In this document: positions 55,007-64,000 of the stretch, one piece after another | Position numbering within the stretch: position 1 is the first letter of the stretch | Layout: each line of letters opens with the position of its first letter | From: Utricularia gibba | Taxonomy: Eukaryota > Streptophyta > Magnoliopsida > Lamiales > Lentibulariaceae | Length of the DNA: 64,000 bases | NCBI GenBank assembly: GCA_002189035.1 | Contig: CM007989.1 | Span: forward strand, 8,413,501-8,477,500 | Reading direction: 5' to 3' | The notes under the pieces: model-generated | Database searches by the model: none | What the model saw: only the letters and a program-made list of their open reading frames with translations | What the model was told of the DNA's origin: nothing | Translations under genes and position numbers: made by a program

Positions 55007-56769
55007 ATGGACGGGAGAGAAGGAATGGCATTAGCAGGCTCCGCTGCTTATTATCTTGGTAGAGGTGTTGGTGCCAGCGGCTCAGGCCCAGTACCGGTTC
55101 ACGGAAGTGGTGGTGGTGGGTCGCCCTCTGCTCAGAATAGTAGAGTTCATCATCCAACGCCTAGTTACAAGAACAGCACAAATCCCATCATTCCATTTCA
55201 AACTAATGTTGGCCTTAGTGGAGGTGTTGCAACCAGCTCACCCTTTCATCTAGAGAATCCGCAACCTAGTTTTCCTCATAGCATGAATGCCGCTCCACTT
55301 TCAGTCGGATCACAAAGCAGTCAACCTCTGAAGAAGAAAAGGGGTAGGCCTAGGAAATATGGTCCTGGTGGGGCTAATATGGCTTTAGGTTTGTCTCCAT
55401 TGTCTGCTCCAAAGTTTTGTTCCTCTGAGGTTATCAGCTCTGGGGAGAAAGGACGCCGAGGGCGGCCTCCAGGGACAGGGTGGAAGCAGAAACTTGCTCC
55501 TCTAGGTATGTTCTTGCTGTTTCTGACTGTATGGTGTTCGTTTTTTGCTGTTCAATCTCTAATTAACTGTAAGCATGCGTTTTATCTTTTGAGGTTATAA
55601 TTGAGAAATAAATTAGTAGCTTGCTTGGGTTTGTGAATCTTAAATAGGATGAAATAGAAATAGTTGGTAGTTTTGAAATTTCTAGTCGTTATTCCTTTCA
55701 CCTTGTCATCAGAGTGAACGGGTTCTAAAAGGAGCAATTTTCTCGGCCAAGCTGTTGTGATGGCCATTGTATTCAGTCAACATCTTTGTTGTAGATTTAT
55801 TTTCTGTCCTTTTTTTCAACTTCTTCAAAGGAAATTGTGGCTAGGTTGTAGATTATTACTGCTGTTTTTCATTCCATTGTGACCATTTCGAACATTTAAC
55901 CCCATATGGCCCTGTCTTGCTAGGTGAATGGATGAACCGATCGGCTGGACTAGCCTTTACGCCACATGTCTTGCGTGTTGGAGTTGGAGAGGTATGGTGC
56001 AGATGTGTTGGCCTTGTCTGTGATAAAATGGATGAACTTGAGGAATTTTTGCCACAATTGATTTCAGGATATTTCTGGAAAGATCCTTGCATTTGCACAA
56101 CAGAGGCCAAGGGCTTTATGCATCATGTCTGCAAATGGATCAGTCTCTACTGTGACCTTGCGCCAACCAGCAAATGCTGGTGAAACCATAACATACGAGG
56201 TAAAAATTACTGGCAGGGGGATCTCATCACTTTCTCATTTATGGCTGAGATGGCGTTAACTATTGTAGGGTCGTTTCGAGATACTGTGTTTATCGGGCTC
56301 ATACTTGGTTACTGAAACTGGTGGTCCTGGTGACCGAACTGGTGGTATAAGTATTTCAGTTTGTAGTCCTGATGGTCATGTCATCGGAGGTGCAATCGGT
56401 GGTAAACTCATCGCTGCGGATCCAGTTCAGGTACAGATTCTTAAATCCATTGTAGGCAGCTCGGAGTTCACCATATCGCATCATAAAGACATGCCATGCT
56501 TATCATCTGTAGTTTCACTGCATCTGCCATTGGTTGTGCAGGTGGTTGGTTGCAGTTTTGTATACGGCAATGCAAAAGTTAAGAGTAAAGGTGATTCAGC
56601 AACAGGAAAGGAAAAACTTGTTGAACGCCCCTCCGAGAAATCTCCTGCTCCGGTTAATACCACCCCAACTCTGAGTTTCACTCCTGCATCCGGACCAAGT
56701 GTCTGGCCGCTTGTCTCCCGTTCCGAAGTTGGGAATTCGCAGAAAGACATCGACCTCACGCGTGGATGA
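55007..56769 (+). CDS. AT-hook motif nuclear-localized (AHL) protein with PPC/DUF296 domain
   Basis: Five exons: 55007-55505, 55924-55991, 56068-56199, 56269-56430 and 56542-56769, 362 residues. A Gly/Ser-rich N-terminus precedes two AT-hooks: KKKRGRPRKYGP, and GRRGRPPGTGWKQKLAPLG. The PPC domain follows: AGLAFTPHVLRVGVGE, then DISGKILAFAQQRPRALCIM, SANGSVSTVTLRQPANAG, GRFEILCLSGSYL, GGISISVCSPDGHVIGGAIG, VVGCSFVYG. Two hooks and five exons put it in the intron-containing AHL clade. AHLs bind the AT-rich minor groove at matrix-attachment regions and trimerise through PPC to repress or activate growth genes. ATG 55007 overlaps an out-of-frame ATG at 55003, which could dampen translation. Confidence 0.93.
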
Positions 56770-57555
56770 TGTCAGTCAGGTTCTTTTTTGTATATACATG
56801 TTGCAGATGAAACAGCGCAAGGACGTCAGCTTGCTGTAGGTTCTGGAAGTAGTGGAACTCTTGATATAGTGTTTGTTGTATGATTATTAAGCTGTTAAAA
56901 GCAGTATCCATATGTATTGTAGGGAGATTTGTACTGATTTCGTTATTGGTTTCCTGATTCAAACTCTGAAAACCAACTCGTATAGCAGAACAACAGAGAG
57001 CTTGGGAATCCGTTGAGTTGGAATGCGGATCACCTGCCCACCTAAAACTGGTTCTTCAGAGTTGCTCGTGGTGCGCAATCCAGAGGTTTCTTTGAGGTGA
57101 AGGAAAAGTGTCTACAGTTCTGCTACTCCGTTCAACTTATTGGGTGCTGTGTGATTCTTGAGCAAAAGCGGAGGGTCGAGGCGTACGTGTGTTGGAGTGC
57201 TAGGACTGAAACCGCAGCACAAGAGAAGTTGGCCCAGCACAAGAAAAAATGGACGTGTAAGACACAACATGGCCGTTTCTCCAGGGTGTCCGACCACATA
57301 TCCCGTTTCCGCTGGTTTGGAGCCGGAGGTGGATGTTCCATGACTGGACACTGATGATGATTTTTTGACATAAGGCACACGCTACGTCAACACAACGCAA
57401 GCTTCATCGCAATTGCTCTCATCCCGGCTCAAATTTACTCCACAGGGAGGGCTACCGGATGGATACCACTACCGCGATGCCCCTCCCCTCATTCTTAATA
57501 TTATTTTGTTTCCCCACCAAAAAATAAAGAATTCAACTATTGCCATTTCCGCGAG
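56770..57555. other. Spacer between AHL and ERF genes
   Basis: 3' flank of the AHL gene and promoter of the ERF gene. Overlapping short frames on both strands around 57.1-57.4 kb have no motif. Confidence 0.4.
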
Positions 57556-57563
57556 TATATAAA
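57556..57563 (+). promoter_or_regulatory. TATA box of the ERF gene
   Basis: TATATAAA followed by GGGACGG, 131 bp before the start codon, the spacing expected for a leader of about 100 nt. Confidence 0.65.
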
Positions 57564-57693
57564 GGGACGGGGTGGGGGTGTCTGGCTTCATTTATTTGGG
57601 AAGCCTGAGCCAGGAGAATCGGAACCTTTGACATGTGGAAAAGAGCATCTAAACCACTTTCATAAATCTGTCTCCAGTCTGCATTATTGGAAG

Positions 57694-58365
57694 ATGGAGC
57701 CGCAGCTCCAGCCTTTCGCCGGCGGGGACCAGAGGCCAAGGAAGAGGCCCACCGACTGTGGAACTAAGCATCCGGACTACAGAGGCGTGAGGATGCGGAG
57801 CTGGGGGAAATGGGTGTCAGAAATCCGGCAGCCGCGGAAGAAAACGCGCATTTGGCTCGGAACCTATCCTACTGCGGAGATGGCGGCCCGCGCCCACGAC
57901 GTGGCTGCCATCAGCATCAAGGGATCCTCCGCGGTTCTCAATTTCCCTCATTTAAAGGACTCTCTTCCACGACCCGCCTCCCTGTCGCCTAGAGACGTGC
58001 AAGAGGCCGCAGCCAAGGCGGCGGCCATGCCCGTGGAGGACTTCACCATCACTCCTCCACTGCCACTCGCCGCCCACACCTCTCCTACTTCGGTTTCGAG
58101 TTCACGGGAGGCTAATGATGAGGATGATGATCTTGGGGAGTTAATTGAGCTGCCGAGTTTGAAGGAGATCGACGAGTGCCGGAGCGAATTCACTCAGGAG
58201 ATTGGCTCGGCGGAGGGATGGATGCAGCCGCCGTGGTGGGCGACGGCGGTAGAGAAAGACTTGTGCGAGTACTTTACCGAACAGGTGGGCGGCGGCGGTG
58301 AGAGTCTGATTAGCATCACATGCAGTTGCAGCTTCGAGACGACGGAATCATGGTGGATGAGATGA
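57694..58365 (+). CDS. AP2/ERF transcription factor, DREB A-4/TINY type
   Basis: Single exon, 223 residues from the ATG at 57694 ([11 protein letters not shown]); an in-frame upstream ATG at 57628 would add 22 non-conserved residues. A basic patch (PRKRPT) precedes one AP2 domain: [65 protein letters not shown] with Val at position 14 is the DREB feature, and the following [20 protein letters not shown] block is typical of A-4/TINY proteins. The acidic C-terminus ([25 protein letters not shown]) is a likely activation domain. Such factors bind DRE/CRT and GCC-like elements in abiotic-stress and ethylene responses. It is unrelated in subclass to the CRF gene at 9 kb. Confidence 0.93.
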   Translation: MEPQLQPFAGGDQRPRKRPTDCGTKHPDYRGVRMRSWGKWVSEIRQPRKKTRIWLGTYPTAEMAARAHDVAAISIKGSSAVLNFPHLKDSLPRPASLSPRDVQEAAAKAAAMPVEDFTITPPLPLAAHTSPTSVSSSREANDEDDDLGELIELPSLKEIDECRSEFTQEIGSAEGWMQPPWWATAVEKDLCEYFTEQVGGGGESLISITCSCSFETTESWWMR

Positions 58366-60313
58366 GATGAGATTAGCGACTCCAAACGTGTGTACCTCCT
58401 CCTGTACTTTCTGTACTCTTTCCAATTTTTCCTTTCCATTCAGTATAACTCGGCCCTTGCTGTGCCCTCATAAATAAAACCCGCAGTGTCTGTAAACACA
58501 TGAAATACAACGACAGTAGCGTTTTGCGGTTGTGGGTGGCATTGCCCTTGCTCCCTGTTTTGAAAGGCTTAAACAGAAATCTACTTCGTAAGCTGTGAGG
58601 TTGGTTATTCCGTTTGTTTGCTTTCAGTAGGCTGCTGGTGCGCAGTTATCATCGTAGAGACCAGATTGTTTGATTTATTGCGTGTCTGGGTGCGTGCGCG
58701 CCGGCGCATCTGAATGTCATGAACCAATCACACAGCCTTTGGTCAACGAGTCCGTTTGCTTCAGGGTGCAGTTTCCCATTCGATCCCAGAACTCAGAATG
58801 GTGCGTTCCAATCCATGCATCCTTGACGCCTGGGACTCGTCTCAAAGAAGTAGTCCATTTTGTTGATGATTTTACAATCTGCTTTCAAAAAGGAAAAAAG
58901 AGGCCCAATCTCACGATGTCAGACATTTGGTTGAAAAGGAAGGGAGTGACGCAGATGGAAAGTGTGTGGTGATGGGTTTCCCTTTTCAAAGAATACGGTC
59001 GCCCCCGGTCGGCCATGGGAGCCTTTGTTAACTGAGAAATCCCACCAACTTCAATGAGTATGGGGGTATGAAGATGCCACCTTCATTAATTTCGACAGAG
59101 ACGAGTGCTTCAGCGCTTTCATCCCTTGGCAAGGAAAGGAGAGGAGAGGAGAGGAGAGGAGGATGGCCGCAACTCCTCGACTTTTTAACATGGAGGGGTT
59201 CTTCGCCATTTGTGACTGACTGACTCACTAGCTGCTGCTGCTGCTGCTGATTTACAACCCCAGTGAGAGTGAATGGGTTTCTGGATGTTGACGTCCATGT
59301 CAATGCTGATTGGATAGACATCGAATGAACAGTGATCCATGGAGTCAGATCTGGCTGTCGGCAAACATCATATCGTTGAATTTGATACGTAACGGTTCAT
59401 TACTTTCCGCGACCTTTCTACCGACACATCCACAGCTTGGCATTTTGCCGACTCTTGGTTGGGTTGGTGTTGGTCATGGAGGGCGTGTTCTTCACCAGGC
59501 CGACACTCGGCTGGGCCGGACTGGGCCTTCCATGAAGCCACCACATACATATATGATCCGAAAAATGAGGGCTTACTGGTTCGCCGTCCGCATGAAACCC
59601 CTCCGGACAACATGTGTATAACGATGAATCATATTTCGGATGGTAGAAGATGATGTGATTTTACAACAGACACAACGATACGATATGTCGTGTGTTGGCA
59701 ACAACAACCGAATCCCCGCAACTTTGGTTGGTGGATGCGCGAACCTGATACATGGCATGATCACTACAACTTTTGAACAGTCGCAGGGGGCAGAATGTCC
59801 TGCTGCTATCACCATATAGAGGGGAGGGATTGGAGCCATCAAGTTGCGGGTTCCGATATCGCCACTGCCATCCACGGAGCCTGCATTGTCCAGATCCAAT
59901 CTCACACCAAAGAGCCAAACGCCGTCTCCACGGATGCTTTCCTCGGTGCCCACAGTCAAGGGCTTATCAACGAGGGTTTACAAAATGCACAGATATATAT
60001 GAGTGTGTATGTATATATATACATGTGTGTGGGATATCGATTGAGGTTGCTGAGTGGAAGGACTTTCAAGCTTGCCCGGTTCAATATTTAGGATTATTTA
60101 ATGCACAGATAGATACACTGTGCATGCATATAAATCACAGCAATCTCTGTACACGCGAGGCTGCTCTGAGCTGATGGATTTGTGTGATTTGGGGGACATG
60201 CCGCTACTATCATTCTCAGTTTGGGAGCGGGCAGATGCTACAAAAACCTTTCTAATGTACCAAATAATCAAAGGGTTTCATCTTTTGTGTCAGTGTTCCA
60301 TGAATGAATGAGC
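58366..60313. other. Spacer between ERF and PPR genes
   Basis: Nothing recognisable as a gene. It holds a (GAGGA)n run near 59137-59161, a (CTG)n run near 59231-59250, and a TATA/TGTG-rich patch around 59995-60030. Scattered frames on both strands lack motifs. Confidence 0.45.
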
Positions 60314-62480
60314 TCATCTGAGAGGGCTGACAACCCACCCTGTGATGGGATTCTTCCGCCGGATTTTATGTGATCCTCCCGCGTTCTGTAGCCTCGCTAC
60401 TATGGAGTAGGTGATGGTATCCGGAGACAGACCCTGTCCCCTCAGCTTTGCATACATATCCACAGCTTCTGCTGTTCTTCCACTCCTCTCAAGGCAATCC
60501 ATCAAAATGTTGTATGTAACAATGTTGGGCCAACATCCTTCACTAACCATTTGATTCAACAGCTCGCAGGCCATCTCAACTTTATCACTTTTACCAAAGC
60601 ATTCAATCAACGTGCTGTAGGTCACCACATCCGGACTCATCCCTTTCTCCTGCATTTCTTTGAACCTCATGTGCGCTTCACCAAGCTCTCCGTTTTTCCC
60701 CAGGCAGTTGATCAGGGAGTTGTACGATACCACGTCTGGCTTGCACTCACTGCTCTCCAGCTCTTCGAAAATTCTAACCGCCTCTTCCACTCTTCCAGCA
60801 CGCCCCATACTGGAAATCAGAATGTTGTATGTGAAAATGTCTGGTGGAGGACCCTCTCGTTTCATCCTCTCGTATAGATCCAGAAGGTGCGGTACCTGCT
60901 TCAATCTGCCCAGACATGATAAAACAGTATTGTACATCAACGTATCCGTAAAAACACCCCTTTCATGAACCTTGCTGAGCATCTCCATGGCCTCAATAAA
61001 TTTCCCTGCGCCGCACAGGCTCTCAACCATGGAGAGGTAGGCATCCCTGTCTCCCTGGTCGTGGAAACGCCACATATTACAAAACAGCCTGTGTGATTCA
61101 TTAGAATGGCCTAGTCTGCTTAGCGTTCTCACAAGGAACGCATAGATTGACTTGTTCATGTACTCTCTTGATAACTCCACGACCTCATCGATCCGACCAA
61201 GCTGCCCCTCTGAAGCTAGCACATTGAGAATTAGACTGTATGTGAACTCATTAGGCCTGCAATTGTTCTCCACCATCTTGGAGAAAACAACCATGCTTTT
61301 GTTTGCCAATCGACTCCTAACGAGAGCCTCAATCATTGTATTATATACCATAGTATTGAGCTTGCAACCCTTTGAGAGCATCTCTTCAAACAAAGTCAAT
61401 GCATCATTTGGTTTGCCCAATCTTCCATACATTCTTATCAAAATTGTGTACGTATATTCATCAAGGTTACAATGCTTCCTCTTCATGTGTTCAACAATCA
61501 GGAAAACCTGATCAACCTGACAAGATGCTGCAGCATATCAGGCAATTAGATTCTTCAGGAAATCACAGCTTCAACTAAATTCTTTGAACACTCTCAAGGG
61601 GAAAACATATCAGTTCACGGTTTCCAGCAGAGCAACATATAACATCGATTGTGAGAAACACGCTTCTTAACAATCAAACACACCGAAAAACTAACATTGG
61701 AAACACATAAAGCTTTTATATGCCGGCAAAAAATCTAACCTTTTCATATTTTGCAAGCGCATGAAGAAGCATGTTGTACCCCAGGATATCAAGTTGGTAA
61801 CTTTTCCTCCACATCTCGTTGTAAACTTTCCATGCTTCATCTGGATCCCCCGCCCTCAAATATGCTTGCACGAGACACTTATAGGTGTAGCACGTCAAGG
61901 TCAAATCCCATCTCTTTACCAAATCCATGCACCTCTTCAATCCATCGACACCATCAAAAGCACCGATAAGTATGTTGACAGTAGATATTTTACCTGCAGC
62001 TCCCGATTTCTCCATCAAATTGAGAACTTCATTGATCTTATCAATCTTGTCCTGGAGGCTTGAATTAGACAGAATCACAAAAATGCGGTTGTAAGTGAAT
62101 GCATCGTGCCGGAATCGGGGTAAATGTGACGAGCAGTAATGGAAAAATTGAAGAGCTATTTCTGGGGATTTGAGGGCTTTGAGAATTTCGGATACTTCCG
62201 ATGGAGTTGGGGTCACATTGAGCGTTTGAAGGTACTCGGAGAGATCAAGGAAGGGGTCAGGAGATGAACTCAGCAATATTTTCGCTGCCTTGCAGATGAG
62301 GTCCCGACGAGGTAAAGGGTAGCCGCGAACGTCGGAGATAATCGGCGGAGAGGAGACGCATATTTCCAAGGCGGAGAAGTTTCCCTTCTTGGACGTCGTT
62401 ACGACCTTTCCAGTATACTTGGTGGCATAGCCTCGGCTCAGGTAGACGGTGAGACGGCGGTGGCGGAGGCAGCGGCGCAT
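60314..62480 (-). CDS. Pentatricopeptide repeat (P-class) protein, At1g51965-like
   Basis: Exons 61740-62480 and 60314-61516, 647 residues, one phase-0 intron. The N-terminus (MRRCLRHRRLTVYLSRGYAT) is a likely mitochondrial presequence. About 13 P-type PPR motifs follow, for example TYTILIRMYGRLGKPNDALT, VYNTMIEALVRSRLANKSMV, TYNILISSMGRAGRVEEAVR, SYNSLINCLGKNGELGEAHM, TYSTLIECFGKSDKVEMACE, TYNILMDCLERSGRTAEAVD. There is no E, DYW or SMR domain. P-class PPRs bind organellar RNA base by base and stabilise, process or help translate it. The layout, length and single intron fit At1g51965 from memory. The RNA target cannot be given without a proper repeat-code reading. Confidence 0.9.
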
Positions 62481-63021
62481 TTCAGGGCACGAGTATGTGA
62501 GAGGAGTGGAACTGACTGAAACGTGACATCCCTATGTTAAAGACGCTTTTAGCGCCCAGCGAATATACTTTGTAAGGAATTTATCGGATGAAACTGTAGA
62601 TAAGAAGCTGATGTCTTCCTTCAGTTACATCTTACAATCCTGCACACGCACACAGAGAGAGAGCCGCAGAATGACCGACTGCTCCGAGGAAACAAAAACC
62701 TACACCTTCAGAGCTGATAGGAATATGACACCATTAAGAGTTGAGGCTTTAATTGCCATAACATGGGACACAAGTTATTTCTATGGATTTGATGTGACAC
62801 CATGCAAATCCAACCATACCAAAAGAGGGAGAAAGGGAGATGGTCATAGGAGAAGTCCTAAAGAGAAAGGAAAAAAGGCCATCAGTAAGGCCAAGCTGAC
62901 ATACGTGAAGAGCAGAGCAGCTCCTAACTTGTGCAGGCAACATAAATAATACCAAAGGTGGCTGCGTCAGGCGTACTTGCTTATAAGTGAGTAGTTCCAT
63001 GAGAAAGGTTACGATAAGACC
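62481..63021. other. Spacer between PPR and ILR1-like genes
   Basis: Promoter of the PPR gene and 3' flank of the hydrolase gene. A plus-strand frame at 62611-62949 is Lys/Arg-rich without motif and is taken as chance. Confidence 0.4.
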
Positions 63022-64000
63022 TCAGAGTTCATCGTGAGGAAGATCTCTAGAATGCAACGGAGTTGGCTTCTGATTATCAGCAAGGTACATTACGGCCAGG
63101 GATGCGTGAAGTGCAGCACCTAATGGGAGTCCGTTTTCATCGATTCTGAAATATGGCGAGTGTGCTGAGAAGGGCTTGCTGAGAGTTGGATCCTTCATCC
63201 CGACAAAAAGGAAATAACCTCGCATTTTTTCGAGATAGAACGAGAAATCTTCCGATCCCATGACTGGTTGCATCTCCTTAACTGCAGCAACACCGAACAT
63301 GTCCCCTGCAACATTTCGAAATAACTTGTGCATCCCTTCATCGTTAACCACAGGTGGGAAGAAAGGCTTATCTTCTGAATCAAAGGTCACGGTTGCATTG
63401 CATCTCTGCACCACAGCTTGTCCAATGATAACCTGCTCTATTCGCTGCTTAATTTGTTCAAGTTTCTCCACTGAAAATGCTCGGAAAGTGCCTCCAATGG
63501 TGACAGAGTCTGGAATAACATTGAATGTACCACCGCCTCCATGGAATTGAGAAACTGTAATAACCTGTCCAAAGGAATCGTCAGTTCTGTAATCAAACTA
63601 CAAAGTAGGAGACCTCTTTAATGTGGCAGTGCGGAGTCAGTTGCTTGGATACGACCCAGTGAAAACTCGCTTATTAGATCTGATCTTGAATTTTTCTAAA
63701 GTCAGTTTGCGGTGCCACTTTGGTCAATGGATGAAAAAGATAATGACCAACCCAACTCCAACTGCTAATTTGTACCTGAGAATCAAGAGGATCGGCTTCT
63801 CGAGAGACAATCTGTTGCAAGCTGACAACAACATTCGAGGCAGCTAATATGGGTCTATGGCCTGTTGGGGTATAGCAGCATGGCCTCCTTTTCCATTGAT
63901 CACAGCATGAAACTGGCCACTCCCTGCTAGAATTGGACCAGGCCTAGATGCAACTTCACCCACTGGTAATGTACTGTAGGAATGGATGCCAAAAATGGCC
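63022..64000 (-). CDS. IAA-amino acid hydrolase, ILR1-like (M20 peptidase), 3' part with one frame break; gene continues off the right edge
   Basis: Last exon 63022-63564 and the preceding exon ending at 63776, which runs past 64000. It shows [39 protein letters not shown] (start of the dimerisation domain), then [60 protein letters not shown], then METAL-side residues in [17 protein letters not shown] and [20 protein letters not shown]. The C-terminus is HDEL, an ER retrieval signal seen in this family. These enzymes release free auxin (or jasmonate) from amino-acid conjugates in the ER. In the upstream exon DPY is followed by TAG; adding one C beside the CCC at 63851-63853 restores DPILAASN, so one base seems missing. 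Confidence 0.9.

Overview
This is nuclear DNA of a flowering plant. The genes have many short GT-AG introns, and the families are plant-specific: AP2/ERF, group IIe WRKY, GL3/EGL3-type bHLH, AHL, dirigent, GH9 endoglucanase, WAT1/UMAMIT, DUF3527, DUF4378, PPR and ILR1-like amidohydrolase. Gene density is about one per 3 kb, introns are mostly 70-800 bp and transposon sequence is scarce, so the genome is compact. I cannot name the species from the sequence.

Layout, left to right. 0-3 kb: the 5' end of a mitochondrial nucleoside diphosphate kinase 3 gene (-), then a broken multi-exon gene (-). 3.8-8.6 kb: a very large RS/KED-rich nuclear protein (+), converging on a cytokinin-response-factor gene (-). 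10-14 kb: an atypical LRR receptor kinase (-) and a 6-phosphogluconate dehydrogenase pseudogene (+). 15-21 kb: a dirigent protein, a plastid CAAX-type (CPBP) protease and a secreted endoglucanase, all +. 21-27 kb: a WRKY (-), a RING-H2 E3 (+), a PLAC8 gene scrap (-) and an RHB1A-like RING E3 (-). 28-31 kb: mostly gene-poor, with an LTR-like stretch, a 39-bp tandem duplication and an orphan coding-like block. 31-46 kb: a DUF4378 (TRM-like) protein (+), a GL3/EGL3-type bHLH (-), a DUF3527 protein (-) and a BAH + TFIIS-like chromatin protein (-). 47-51 kb: two tandem WAT1-related transporters (-). 51-55 kb: AT-rich, no gene seen. 55-58 kb: an AT-hook PPC-domain protein (+) and a TINY/DREB-type ERF (+). 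60-64 kb: a PPR protein (-) and the 3' part of an HDEL-tagged ILR1-like hydrolase (-), cut by the right edge.

The genes do not form a pathway or cluster beyond the WAT1 tandem pair. I found no convincing new multi-gene system. The signals that stand out are gene-structure ones. A 75-nt kinase intron is flanked by an 11-nt direct repeat, as expected for recent intron gain. Two introns are GC-AG, one of them next to a 15-nt microexon. The tandem WAT1 paralogues differ by one intron. Two pseudogenes are decaying. Five places in four otherwise healthy genes need one extra base to stay in frame. Three of these adjoin or overlap short homopolymer runs; one falls in a stretch with several short runs and one is only roughly located. 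This looks more like residual consensus errors than gene death.

All exon structures were inferred by eye from splice signals, reading-frame continuity and remembered family sequences. No alignment was run.
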